Shown: piece after piece, positions 1 through 8,000 of the stretch
How the letters are laid out: each line of letters begins with the position of its first letter
Position numbering within the stretch: position 1 is the stretch's first letter
Assembly (NCBI GenBank): GCA_031267795.1
Contig: JAIRYK010000022.1
Span: 62,001 to 126,000, forward strand
Reading direction: 5' to 3'
DNA: 64,000 nt
DNA from: Candidatus Endomicrobiellum devescovinae
Lineage (GTDB): Bacteria; Elusimicrobiota; Endomicrobiia; Endomicrobiales; Endomicrobiaceae
Notes under the pieces: generated by a model
The model's input: the letters and a program-made list of their open reading frames with translations, nothing else
What the model was told of the DNA's origin: nothing
Database searches by the model: none
Position numbers and translations under genes: made by a program

Positions 1-147
1 GTATGAGAAAAACCTGAAGTCAGCGCTGTACGAACCGTAACTTAATATGCCCGTAGTAGGCGTATCAAGCACATATGTTTTGCTGGCATAAAGAAAAGAA
101 ACACAACATAAGACCGCAGCAAACGACCCTAATATTTTCTTCAACAT
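1..147 (-). CDS. N-terminus of an exported protein (partial)
   Basis: Only the first 49 codons are present; the gene runs off the left edge. The start ATG at 147 is preceded by a good ribosome site (AGAGGAG). The protein opens with a typical signal peptide: Lys-Lys after MLKK is followed by a hydrophobic stretch ending near LYAS. The mature part begins TYVLDTPTTGILSYGSYS, a Gly/Ser/Tyr-rich segment that would suit a beta-rich envelope protein. The family cannot be named from so little sequence. The call of an exported protein is firm and the outer-membrane placement is only a guess. Confidence 0.6.
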   Translation of the reverse strand, partial: MLKKILGSFAAVLCCVSFLYASKTYVLDTPTTGILSYGSYSADFRFFSY

Positions 148-223
148 TTATATCTCCTCTCAGCCTGTCTAATTATATAACTTACAACGTCTAAAATCAA
201 TTTTTAGCTTTGTAAAAAACTGA

Positions 224-730
224 CTAATAGTGGTGTAGAGAGTTTAAAATATTATTTACAACTTGTCTCGGCGTTAATCCATCAGTATTAAAGGCATAAT
301 CGCAGTCTGAATATACTTCTTTTCTTAATTCTAAAAGTCTTTTTATTTCATCTAAAGGATTTTCGTGCTTTAAGAGCGGTCTTGTTGAATCAGATTTGAC
401 TCTGTCATATATCACTTCGGGAGAAGCGTAAAGATTTATCATTATTCCCTTATTTCCTAAAAGTTTAATGTTTGACGGATTAAGAACAGCCCCTCCTCCA
501 CAAGATATTACAGAAGGGTGCTCTTGTTGCGATAAAGTTCTTATAATTTCTGATTCCGTTTGTCTAAACTCTTTTTCGCCAAACTTTTCAAAAATCATGC
601 TTATTGAAAGCCCTATTTTTTTCTCTATCAAAGCGTCAGTATCAAAAAAAACTCTGTGGAGTTCTTCTGAAAGAAGCTTCCCAGTAACAGATTTTCCGAC
701 ACCCATAAAACCTGTTAAAACTAAATTCAT
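224..730 (-). CDS. aroK: Shikimate kinase
   Basis: Phosphorylates shikimate with ATP to shikimate 3-phosphate in the common aromatic pathway, in the cytosol. The 168-residue length is normal for AroK. Seen: P-loop GFMGVGKS at residues 7-14, the FFDTD shikimate-binding region near residue 30, the EFRQTE arginine region near 55, the GGG turn near 79 and the STRPLL lid near 115. The start overlaps the aroC stop by one base (TAATG), so the two are co-translated. Adjacent aroC performs a later step of the same pathway. The P-loop and lid are intact, so an active enzyme is expected. Confidence 0.95.
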   Translation of the reverse strand: MNLVLTGFMGVGKSVTGKLLSEELHRVFFDTDALIEKKIGLSISMIFEKFGEKEFRQTESEIIRTLSQQEHPSVISCGGGAVLNPSNIKLLGNKGIMINLYASPEVIYDRVKSDSTRPLLKHENPLDEIKRLLELRKEVYSDCDYAFNTDGLTPRQVVNNILNSLHHY

Positions 731-1887
731 TATAATGATTTTATCCTTTCTTTGTAATCGCTTACTCTTTTCTTAATATCTTCAATAGAATCTCCACCGA
801 ATTTTTCTGCTAAAGCTTTAGCAAGCTCTATGGCAACTGAAGCCTCAGCAATAACACCCGCAGCAGGAACCGCACAAACGTCACTTCTAACAGTCTCTGC
901 TTTTGCTGATTCTTTTGTTTTTAGATTTACTGAGTTAAGGGCATTTACAAGCGAAGGTATGGGTTTCATTGTACAAGTTATAACTATAGGCTCACCATTG
1001 CTCATTCCACCTTCTATACCGCCAGCTCTGTTAGTTTCTCTATAAAAATCTTTTGTTTTATCGTAGAAAATCTCATCATGAGCTTTTGAACCGAAAAGCT
1101 CTGCAAGTTTGACTCCATCTCCAAACTCAACAGCTTTCATAGCCTGAATAGAAATTAAGGCTTGGGCAAGTCGTCCGTCAAGTTTTAAATCATGCTGGAC
1201 ATGGCTTCCAAGACCAACGGGAACATTCTTAGCTACAACTATAATCTTACCACCAAGCGTATCACCCTTTAAAGAAGCTACTTCTATCAATTTTTTCATT
1301 TTCTTATCAGCTTCAACATCTGGAGATCTCAGCTCAGAGCTTTCAACATTATCCCAAAACTTTTCTTCTTCAATTGAAATGTTTTCAACAGCAACGCTTC
1401 CAATTTGCGAAGTGTAAGACATAACACTTATACCAACCTCTCTTAAAAGAGCTTTGCACACAGCTCCAGCTGCCACTCTAGCTGCTGTTTCTCTAGCAGA
1501 CGCTCTTTCAAGAATATCTCTAAAATCTTCTAAACCGTACTTCATAAGACCAGGCAGATCAGCATGCCCGGGGCGAGGACTTAAAAGAGGAGCGCTACTA
1601 GACTCTTTTGAAAAAGGCGACATTATGTCTGCCCAATTTTTAAAATCTTTATTGAAAATAAGCATAGCTACTGGAGAACCCAAAGACTTGCAGCGGCGTA
1701 TGCCTGATAAAATTTTTACTTTATCAGTTTCTATACTCATTCTTTTGCCCCTGCCATAACCTTTTTGTCTTCTCGCAAGTTCTAAATTTATATTATCAAT
1801 ACCTATAATAAGTCCAGCAGGAATCCCTTCAACAATTGCTACCAAAGCTTCTCCGTGAGATTCTCCAGCAGTAGTAAACCTGATCAT
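730..1887 (-). CDS. aroC: Chorismate synthase
   Basis: Converts 5-enolpyruvylshikimate 3-phosphate to chorismate using reduced FMN; it is the last common step to the aromatic amino acids and folates. The N-terminus MIRFTTAGESHG carries the family signature GESHG, and the length (385 residues) is typical. A longer frame begins with GTG at 1899, but that GTG overlaps the ribosome site GGAG lying six bases before the ATG at 1887, so the ATG is the likely start. The C-terminal region keeps the RSDVCAVPAAGVIAEA segment that contributes to the FMN/substrate site. It sits upstream of aroK with a one-base overlap. Confidence 0.95.
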   Translation of the reverse strand: MIRFTTAGESHGEALVAIVEGIPAGLIIGIDNINLELARRQKGYGRGKRMSIETDKVKILSGIRRCKSLGSPVAMLIFNKDFKNWADIMSPFSKESSSAPLLSPRPGHADLPGLMKYGLEDFRDILERASARETAARVAAGAVCKALLREVGISVMSYTSQIGSVAVENISIEEEKFWDNVESSELRSPDVEADKKMKKLIEVASLKGDTLGGKIIVVAKNVPVGLGSHVQHDLKLDGRLAQALISIQAMKAVEFGDGVKLAELFGSKAHDEIFYDKTKDFYRETNRAGGIEGGMSNGEPIVITCTMKPIPSLVNALNSVNLKTKESAKAETVRSDVCAVPAAGVIAEASVAIELAKALAEKFGGDSIEDIKKRVSDYKERIKSL

Positions 1888-1950
1888 AATTTTCTCCACA
1901 GCAAATTAATGTGTATATATTAATTATTATAACATAAGTATTTTCAATAC

Positions 1951-1980
1951 AAAAATTCCCACGTAAATTTTAACGTGAGA
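1951..1980 (-). terminator. Probable intrinsic terminator after purB
   Basis: An inverted repeat pairing CACGT with ACGTG (plus one outer pair after a mismatch) lies between purB and aroC, followed on the minus strand by AATTTTTG. The stem is short and T-rich flanks occur on both sides, so efficiency is uncertain. It would end the nucleotide operon before aroC. Confidence 0.4.
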
Positions 1981-2046
1981 GTTTTTGTTAAATATATGAA
2001 AAGTTTTTCTTGTTAAACTAAACGACTTTTTTCTTAAACTTAGACT

Positions 2047-3342
2047 TTATTTTTTAAATAATCGTTTAAAAATATATCCTACATTTTTAAATTGAGATTT
2101 TACGTCGCAATCTTTTCTAATCTCATTAGGATTCATATATTTTTTTATGTCTTGGCTTCTAAGACATGCTTCCTCAAAAGATATTTTGTTATCCCTTGCA
2201 TCAAATGCTGCAGCCTGCGTCATTGCATAAGCATCTTCTCTAGATACGCCTTTGTCCACCAAAGAGAGAAGCGCAGTCCCAGAAAAAATAATATCTTTTG
2301 TTTTGTCTATGTTTGCCTGCATGTTTTTAGGGTAAACATTAAGACCTGACAATAACCCTTGCATTCTGATAAGCATGTAGTGTAAAACTATTGAAGCATC
2401 GGGAAACATAATCCTTTCCGTGGAAGAATGGCTTATGTCGCGCTCGTGCCACAACGCTATATTTTCCATAGCGGTAACAGCATATCCCCTTAAAAGGCGA
2501 GCAAGTCCGCAGATATTTTCCGAAATTATAGGGTTTCTTTTGTGCGGCATAGCAGACGATCCTTTTTGCCCTTTCGTAAACGGCTCTTCAGCTTCCGCTA
2601 CTTCCGTCCTTTGTAAATGTCTTATTTCTACGGCAATCCTTTCAAGACATGCACCGACGTGTGCCAAAGTAGAAAAATAAATTGAATGTCTGTCGCGGGG
2701 AACGATTTGCGTAGAAACAGGTTCTGGCTTCAATCCCATTTTTTTGCATACATACTTCTCAACGCTAGGATCCAAATGAGCCATAGTGCCAACTGCACCT
2801 GAAATTTTACCATAGCTTACAGTCTCAAGAGCAAAATTCAATCTATTTAAAGACCTCATAATTTCACTGTACCAAGAAGCTACCTTTAATCCAAAAGTCA
2901 TCGGCTCTGCATGCACACCGTGAGTTCTTCCCATTATAGGAGTCATCTTATACTTATTTGCCAACTTTGCCGTTATAACAGACAATTTCTTAGTCTCTTC
3001 TATAAGAAGTTCTGTAGCTTGTCTAAGCTGCGCACCAGTAGCTGTGTCTAAAACATCGGAAGACGTCATACCTAAATGTAAAAAACGTCCTTCATGACCA
3101 ACAGTCTCAACAACGCTAGTAAGAAAAGCTATAACGTCGTGCTTAACTGTAAGTTCTATTTTGGCTATTTTTTTAACATTTATTTTTGCTTTTTTCTTTA
3201 TGGTCTCCACAGCTTTTTTGGGAACTGTGCCTAACTTTGACATAGCTTCCGCTGCAAAAATTTCAACTTCAAGCATTTTTTTAAATCTGTTTTCATCTGA
3301 CCAAACTGCAGCCATTTCAGGCTTAGTATAACGAGAAATCAT
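2047..3342 (-). CDS. purB: Adenylosuccinate lyase
   Basis: Cleaves SAICAR to AICAR in de novo purine synthesis and adenylosuccinate to AMP, releasing fumarate each time. The 431-residue length is normal. The fumarase/aspartase superfamily signature GSSAMPHKRNP is visible near residue 265, with the substrate motifs TSSDVLDT (about 93) and GRTHGVHAEP (about 138). Its ribosome site AAGAGG is the same sequence that encodes the last codons of purN, and a copy of that purN tail sits directly upstream at 3344-3403. The ancestral order was therefore purN-purB with the purN stop two bases before this ATG; the DUF1016 gene now separates them. Confidence 0.96.
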   Translation of the reverse strand: MISRYTKPEMAAVWSDENRFKKMLEVEIFAAEAMSKLGTVPKKAVETIKKKAKINVKKIAKIELTVKHDVIAFLTSVVETVGHEGRFLHLGMTSSDVLDTATGAQLRQATELLIEETKKLSVITAKLANKYKMTPIMGRTHGVHAEPMTFGLKVASWYSEIMRSLNRLNFALETVSYGKISGAVGTMAHLDPSVEKYVCKKMGLKPEPVSTQIVPRDRHSIYFSTLAHVGACLERIAVEIRHLQRTEVAEAEEPFTKGQKGSSAMPHKRNPIISENICGLARLLRGYAVTAMENIALWHERDISHSSTERIMFPDASIVLHYMLIRMQGLLSGLNVYPKNMQANIDKTKDIIFSGTALLSLVDKGVSREDAYAMTQAAAFDARDNKISFEEACLRSQDIKKYMNPNEIRKDCDVKSQFKNVGYIFKRLFKK

Positions 3343-3343
3343 T

Positions 3344-3403
3344 TTTAACCTCTTAAATTTTCTTCTATAACTTTTTTAATTGCCTGTGGGTATATTTTAT
3401 GCT
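3344..3403 (-). repeat. 60-bp direct repeat, copy A (purN tail duplicate)
   Basis: This stretch is identical at all 60 positions to 4487-4546, the true 3' end of purN. It carries the last purN codons, the stop and the AAGAGG used as ribosome site by purB. It has no upstream purN body and cannot be translated as PurN. With copy B it brackets the DUF1016 gene. Confidence 0.95.
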
Positions 3404-3421
3404 TTATTCTTATATTTCTAA

Positions 3422-3446
3422 ATTTTCCAGACAATATCTAGAAAAT
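3422..3446. repeat. 25-bp palindrome, copy 1 (3' of DUF1016 gene)
   Basis: An imperfect palindrome with arms ATTTTCCAGACA and TATCTAGAAAAT around a single central base, beginning just beyond the DUF1016 stop. It differs from the copy inside the gene (4145-4169) at only three of 25 positions. On the plus strand it is followed by six T, so it may also act as a terminator there. Confidence 0.8.
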
Positions 3447-3449
3447 TTT

Positions 3450-4454
3450 TTAATCATTTAATATTTCTTTTACTTTGTTTTCTAATAATTTCTTATCAGG
3501 TAAATATAACTGATATTTTGAAACAAAAATTTTATTTGAAAGTCCGCCTGTAGCATATTTTACAAGAAATTCATTTTTATCAGCGGCTATAATGATTCCT
3601 ATTGGATCATTATCACCTTCAACATTTTCTTCATCCTTAAAGTAATTCAAATACAGATTCATTTGCCCAATATCTTGGTGTTTAACTTTTGAAGATTTTA
3701 AGTCAATAAGAACAAAACATTTTAATATTCTGTGATAAAAAACTAAATCAATGTAATAATGCTCGTTATCTATTGTAATTTTGTGTTGCCTTGCAACAAA
3801 AGAGAAGCCATTGCCTAATTCTAATAGAAATTTCTGCAAATTATCAATCAATTTCCTTTCCAAAGTTCTTTCTTTAATAATTTGCCCTTTTGGTAATTCA
3901 TAAAATTCAAAAATATACGGATCTTTGATGGTATCTTTTGGACTTGCTATTTCTTGCCCTTTGTTTGCAAGAGCCAACACTCCCTTTTTATCTTTGCTTA
4001 ACGCTAATCGTTGAAACAAAGCTGTTTTTATCTGTCTTTTTAATTCTCTGAAACTCCAATTTTCTTTTATTGACTGCTTCTCATAAAAAGACCTTGCTAA
4101 ATCGTCGGATACCGTTAAAAGTTCTGAATAATGGCTCCAACTTAATTTTCCAGACAGTGTCTGGAAAATTGGGTATTTAATATAGAACTGTCTGCATAAA
4201 TATATTGAACTTTTACTAAAACCATTACCATTTTTATATTTCAAATCTTTTGAAATTTTTGATAACAAAGAACTTCCGTAAACTGCTTTTTCTTTACCCT
4301 TCTGTTCGTATTCAACAATATATCTTCCGATTTCCCAATTTGCTTTTATCAATTCATTATTTATAGCTTTAAAAGCATTTTCCTTTGCTCTTTGAACTAA
4401 ATTTGTAATATTATTGATAAGTTGATTGTACATCTTATTATTGGTAAGTTTCAC
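3450..4454 (-). CDS. DUF1016/YhcG-family PD-(D/E)XK nuclease
   Basis: 334 residues of the YhcG (DUF1016) family: an N-terminal helical DNA-binding half (roughly 1-150, with WEIGRYIVEYEQ and LSWSHYSELL) and a C-terminal PD-(D/E)XK nuclease half. Catalytic candidates are Asp236 in YYIDLVFYH, Asp251-Leu-Lys253 in FVLIDLKSSK and Gln264 in QMNLYLNYF. Most relatives have Glu where this one has Asp251, a conservative change. The start is GTG at 4454, six bases after AGAGG. The family is linked to mobile DNA and defence loci, but its substrate is not well established. It lies between purN and purB, which are otherwise operon partners, and is flanked by a perfect 60-bp repeat, so it is an inserted gene. 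A palindrome within codons about 97-104 recurs after its stop. Confidence 0.88.
   Translation of the reverse strand: MKLTNNKMYNQLINNITNLVQRAKENAFKAINNELIKANWEIGRYIVEYEQKGKEKAVYGSSLLSKISKDLKYKNGNGFSKSSIYLCRQFYIKYPIFQTLSGKLSWSHYSELLTVSDDLARSFYEKQSIKENWSFRELKRQIKTALFQRLALSKDKKGVLALANKGQEIASPKDTIKDPYIFEFYELPKGQIIKERTLERKLIDNLQKFLLELGNGFSFVARQHKITIDNEHYYIDLVFYHRILKCFVLIDLKSSKVKHQDIGQMNLYLNYFKDEENVEGDNDPIGIIIAADKNEFLVKYATGGLSNKIFVSKYQLYLPDKKLLENKVKEILND
4145..4169. repeat. 25-bp palindrome, copy 2 (inside DUF1016 gene)
   Basis: Perfect 12-bp arms (ATTTTCCAGACA and its complement) around one central G, within the coding sequence for the residues FQTLSGKL of the DUF1016 protein. The near-identical copy at 3422-3446 lies just past the stop codon. 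A perfect palindrome inside a coding region is unexpected by chance and suggests a recognition or recombination site. Confidence 0.85.
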
Positions 4455-4486
4455 TAAATACCTCTATTATATTATCCTTATGCCCA

Positions 4487-4546
4487 TTTAACCTCTTAAA
4501 TTTTCTTCTATAACTTTTTTAATTGCCTGTGGGTATATTTTATGCT
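4487..4546 (-). repeat. 60-bp direct repeat, copy B (3' end of purN)
   Basis: This is the authentic purN 3' end with its stop codon at 4488-4490. It is identical over 60 bp to 3344-3403, 1143 bp away. Beyond the repeat the two flanks diverge quickly. Complete identity in an AT-rich, decaying genome points to a recent event. Confidence 0.95.
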
Positions 4547-5087
4547 CTACTTCTAAAACTTTTCTTGCCACTTCTTCAGGAGTATCGCTCTTAGAGACTT
4601 CTACTTCTTTCTGCAGAATTATTTTGCCAGAATCATATTCTTCATTTGCAAAATGCACAGTTGCTCCAGATTTTTTTTCCCCTGCTTTTACAACAGCCTC
4701 GTGAACAAAATGCCCATACATACCTTTGCCGCCAAATTTTGGAAGAAGAGCAGGGTGAATGTTTAAAATTCTTCCATTGTAAACATTCAATATTTCTTTA
4801 TCTATCATTCTCATATAGCCAGCAAGGCAGACTAAGTCGGCATTTGCGGCTTGAAGTTCTGCAAGAACTTCCTTGTTAAAAGATTCGTCATCTTTAAAAC
4901 TCTTTCTTTCTATACAAACAGATTTTATATTTTCTTTTTTTGCTCTTTCCAAAACAAAGGCATTTGTATTGTTTGAAATAACCAAAACGACTTCAGCCAG
5001 ACCTTTTAATACGCCGAACTTGTGCGCATCTACTATAGCTTGCATATTAGAGCCGCCGCCGGAAGCTAAAATTACAAGCCTAATCAT
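4488..5087 (-). CDS. purN: Phosphoribosylglycinamide formyltransferase
   Basis: Transfers a formyl group from 10-formyl-tetrahydrofolate to GAR, giving FGAR (third step of purine synthesis). 199 residues, normal for PurN. Seen: ASGGGSNMQAI phosphate loop at 8-18, the catalytic Asn/His in ILNIHPALLPKFGG near 107-120, and the Asp of EEYDSGKI near 150. The start overlaps the purM stop (ATGA), so translation is coupled. The last 19 codons are duplicated downstream of the inserted DUF1016 gene; the copy fused to this gene is complete, so PurN is intact. Confidence 0.96.
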   Translation of the reverse strand: MIRLVILASGGGSNMQAIVDAHKFGVLKGLAEVVLVISNNTNAFVLERAKKENIKSVCIERKSFKDDESFNKEVLAELQAANADLVCLAGYMRMIDKEILNVYNGRILNIHPALLPKFGGKGMYGHFVHEAVVKAGEKKSGATVHFANEEYDSGKIILQKEVEVSKSDTPEEVARKVLEVEHKIYPQAIKKVIEENLRG

Positions 5088-6046
5088 ATAATTTCAACGC
5101 CTCTATTTCCTTTTTTAGTATAACCTATGGCTTTAGCACCTTTGAAAAACTTTTTAACTTGCAAAGCTATCTCAGGGCGAACAATCAAAACCATTCCTAT
5201 TCCCATGTTAAGAGTTCTATAAATATCATCCTGCGGAACTTTTCCTTTTTCTTGAACAAGTTTAAAAATTTCAGGGACTTTCCAAGAATTTCTTTCAATT
5301 ACTACTCTAATACTTTCTGGGAGAATTCTTTCTATTTTATCGTAAAAACTTCCGCCTGTAATATGGGCTATGCCGACTATATTTTGTTTGTTTGAGTTAA
5401 ACTTTGAAAGAGCTGCTAAAACTTCTTTAACATAAATTTTAGTCGGAGCAAGTAGCTGTTTTGAGTATCTTTTAAGTTCTGCGTCAGAAAAAACTTTTCT
5501 TATAAGAGAATATCCATTTGAGTGCGGACCGCTTGAAGGAAGACCTATTACAACATCGCCAGATTTTATCTTCTTGCCGTTTATTTGTTTGCCCTTCTCA
5601 ATTATTCCTACTGAAAAACCAGCTAAATCATATTCGCCGTCTTTGTAGAAGCCAGGCATTTCTGCAGTTTCTCCGCCGATAAGAGAAGAGCCTGATAACT
5701 CGCAGCCTTTGGCTATACCCTTTATAACTTGTTCGGCTTGACCTACGTTTAACTTTCCGCAAGCAAAATAATCCAAAAAGAAAAGAGGCTTGGCGCCAAC
5801 GCATATCAAATCATTTACATTCATAGCTACTAAATCTATCCCTACTGTGTCATGCTTATTAAGAAGAAATGCAAGTTTTAATTTTGTCCCTACTCCATCA
5901 GTTGAACTTACAAGATTGTATCTCGTTCCATTTATCGGAAAAAGCCCACCGAACCCTCCGATTTTAGGTAGCTTCTTTTTCAACCTTTTTACAAGATCAT
6001 TTCCTGCATCAATGTTTACTCCTGCACTCTTATATGTTATAGACAT
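5084..6046 (-). CDS. purM: Phosphoribosylformylglycinamidine cyclo-ligase (AIR synthetase)
   Basis: Closes the imidazole ring: FGAM plus ATP gives AIR. 320 residues, slightly short of the usual 340-350, with the shortening mostly at the N-terminus, which begins SITYKSAGVNIDAGN. The ATP/substrate motifs STDGVGTK (about 48), GGETAEMPGFY (about 119) and GLPSSGPHSNGYSL (about 170) are all present. A GAGGA site precedes the ATG at 6046. It overlaps purN by four bases and follows nhaC with a 19-base gap. Confidence 0.96.
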   Translation of the reverse strand: MSITYKSAGVNIDAGNDLVKRLKKKLPKIGGFGGLFPINGTRYNLVSSTDGVGTKLKLAFLLNKHDTVGIDLVAMNVNDLICVGAKPLFFLDYFACGKLNVGQAEQVIKGIAKGCELSGSSLIGGETAEMPGFYKDGEYDLAGFSVGIIEKGKQINGKKIKSGDVVIGLPSSGPHSNGYSLIRKVFSDAELKRYSKQLLAPTKIYVKEVLAALSKFNSNKQNIVGIAHITGGSFYDKIERILPESIRVVIERNSWKVPEIFKLVQEKGKVPQDDIYRTLNMGIGMVLIVRPEIALQVKKFFKGAKAIGYTKKGNRGVEII

Positions 6047-6065
6047 TTATATTTTCCTCTTTTTA

Positions 6066-7370
6066 TTAGTTTACAATTGGGCTTTTCTTATCAACAAATA
6101 AAATAAATAATATGCTGACAATTATCAAAGCATGGCAATAATACACTCGTGGCAAAATGCTAAGAGGCGAGATACCCGCAAGAGACGCCGCAAGCAAAAC
6201 TTGCGTGCCATGCGGAAGCAATCCTTTTACCCCACAAGCAAATACTTCAAGTATTGTTGCGGAATAATGCGGAGAAATTCCGTTGTGTTTGGCTATGCCT
6301 TTGGCTATTTTACCGCAACAAATTATAGCTATGACATTGTTTGACAGGAGAAACGTAAACATAGACGCCAACCCGCCTATAATAAACTGAGGCATTTTGG
6401 ATTCTGTTTTGTTTCTTAAACGTTCAGATATAATGCGCGCAACTTCTTTTACAGCATCGCTGCCTATAAGACCGGACAAACCGCCGACCATTAAACCAAG
6501 TAAAAGAACTCCATATACTTTCAAAAATCCGGCATTTATATCGTTGCAAAACTGCATCATACTATAATCGGCGTGGCAGCAATGCCCTATAATTCCTGAA
6601 AATAGTATGCTAAGAGTCAAACAAACCAAAATATTTACTCTATTAAAAGCCAAAACCAGCAAAATAATGTAAGGGGAAATCAAGATTAATGAAAAATCAT
6701 GACCGTGTATCTTATCTACCGTCACTGTTGCGGACAAACACATGGCAAAAATAGTTATTAAAGTAGCAATAGCAGCTATACGAAGATTTATATTGAATTT
6801 CTTTTTGACATTTGCACCTTGAGAAGATATGGACACAATCGTAGTGTCCGAAACTAGCGATAAATTATCTCCAAAGAAAGCTCCTCCTACTACTGCGCCC
6901 ATAGCAACAGGCATAGAAATACCGCTGGCGTGCAGACAAAAATCAGCCGCAACCGGTCCTACGGCGGCTACCGTACCGAGAGCCGAACCTATTGCAGTTG
7001 ATAAAAAAGCAGATATTAGAAATATGCCTATCAATAAAAACTTTGCAGGGACAAATGATATTGTACAATTTACCAAAGACTCAATTGAGCCTATGCTTTT
7101 AGTAACTTCTCCAAATGCACCAGCTAAAAGAAAGATCATGCACATATAAACTATATCTTTTTCACCTATTCCAGCTAGAAACTCCGCAGTTTTTTCTTCT
7201 GAAGGTTTGCGATTTCTAACCCATGCCAAAATTATTGAAGGTATTATTGCAATTACAGGAGGAACAATAGCAAACGCCTTCTCATAGCCCATTAAAGAAA
7301 AGTACACCCCGCTACCGACAAAAATAAATACAAAAAGCAAAATCGGAGCAAATGTCCATAATATATTCAT
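6066..7370 (-). CDS. nhaC: NhaC-family Na+/H+ antiporter
   Basis: An integral membrane protein of 434 residues with about ten to twelve hydrophobic segments. The NhaC-family core GAFFGDNLSLVSDTTI near residue 165 and the SNNVIAIICCGKIAKGI region near 350 support Na+/H+ or related cation-coupled exchange. A TTG six bases upstream extends the frame, but the GAGGAAG ribosome site is correctly spaced only for the ATG at 7370. It sits inside the nucleotide operon between pyrE and purM with no obvious pathway link. Substrate specificity cannot be told from sequence; organic-acid antiporters of the same fold are an alternative. Confidence 0.85.
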   Translation of the reverse strand: MNILWTFAPILLFVFIFVGSGVYFSLMGYEKAFAIVPPVIAIIPSIILAWVRNRKPSEEKTAEFLAGIGEKDIVYMCMIFLLAGAFGEVTKSIGSIESLVNCTISFVPAKFLLIGIFLISAFLSTAIGSALGTVAAVGPVAADFCLHASGISMPVAMGAVVGGAFFGDNLSLVSDTTIVSISSQGANVKKKFNINLRIAAIATLITIFAMCLSATVTVDKIHGHDFSLILISPYIILLVLAFNRVNILVCLTLSILFSGIIGHCCHADYSMMQFCNDINAGFLKVYGVLLLGLMVGGLSGLIGSDAVKEVARIISERLRNKTESKMPQFIIGGLASMFTFLLSNNVIAIICCGKIAKGIAKHNGISPHYSATILEVFACGVKGLLPHGTQVLLAASLAGISPLSILPRVYYCHALIIVSILFILFVDKKSPIVN

Positions 7371-7424
7371 AATCAACTTCCTCGCTTAAAAAATAACAAA
7401 GCGCAAATCTGAAAGAACAACGCT

Positions 7425-8000
7425 TTATTTCCTGCTTCCGGGCTTAACTGCAATACTGCCCTCTTTACACATAGGGCAATCTTCTTCTTTATAACTTTTT
7501 ACTTCCAAACTTAAGAGAGAAAATTTTGGAACGCCAAAATCAACTTTTCCCGCACTTCTGTCAACAAGAGACACAACCGCAACAACTTGCACACTATTTG
7601 CTTTCAGCGTTTCTATAACTTCTCTGGTTGAAAGTCCAGTAGTTATAACATCTTCCACCACTAAAACTTTTTCATTAGAGCTTACTGAAAAACCTCTCCG
7701 CAAGAGAACTTTACCGTCAACTCTTTCTGTAAATATTGCTCTTACGCTTAAAGCTCTGCCCATTTCCTGACCAATAACAATACCGCCTATTGCGGGAGAA
7801 ACAACCACATCAACTTTTATGTTGTTTTCTTTTATTTTTTTTGCAAGATCTTCCCCAAGCCTTTCGGCTTCTTTAGGGTGCTGTAAAATTAAAGCTGACT
7901 GAAAATATGTATCCGAATGTAAACCGCTGGATAATTTAAAATGTCCATTTAAAAGAGCATTATTTCTTTTGAATAGTTCTCTTACATCTTCCTGTAGCAT
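7425..8000 (-). CDS. pyrE: Orotate phosphoribosyltransferase
   Basis: Joins orotate to PRPP to make OMP. 191 residues. The PRPP-binding motif VLVVEDVITTGLS lies at 112-124 and the flexible-loop Arg/Lys cluster near 92-102. The C-terminal tail has a DCPMCKEG pair of cysteines, seen in one PyrE subgroup. The start ATG lies inside the last codons of the LysE-like gene (41-bp overlap), with an AGGAG ribosome site also encoded there, so its translation is tied to that gene. It works directly before PyrF, two genes upstream in the same transcript. Confidence 0.96.
   Translation of the reverse strand: MLQEDVRELFKRNNALLNGHFKLSSGLHSDTYFQSALILQHPKEAERLGEDLAKKIKENNIKVDVVVSPAIGGIVIGQEMGRALSVRAIFTERVDGKVLLRRGFSVSSNEKVLVVEDVITTGLSTREVIETLKANSVQVVAVVSLVDRSAGKVDFGVPKFSLLSLEVKSYKEEDCPMCKEGSIAVKPGSRK

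Noticed and set aside
468-776. Open frame antisense to aroK
   Set aside because: It lies fully opposite a conserved enzyme gene, has no ribosome site and its translation looks like a reverse-frame shadow. Similar antisense frames across the window were left out for the same reason.
1888-1899. GTG start extending aroC by four codons
   Set aside because: The GTG overlaps the GGAG needed for the downstream ATG, which matches the family N-terminus exactly.
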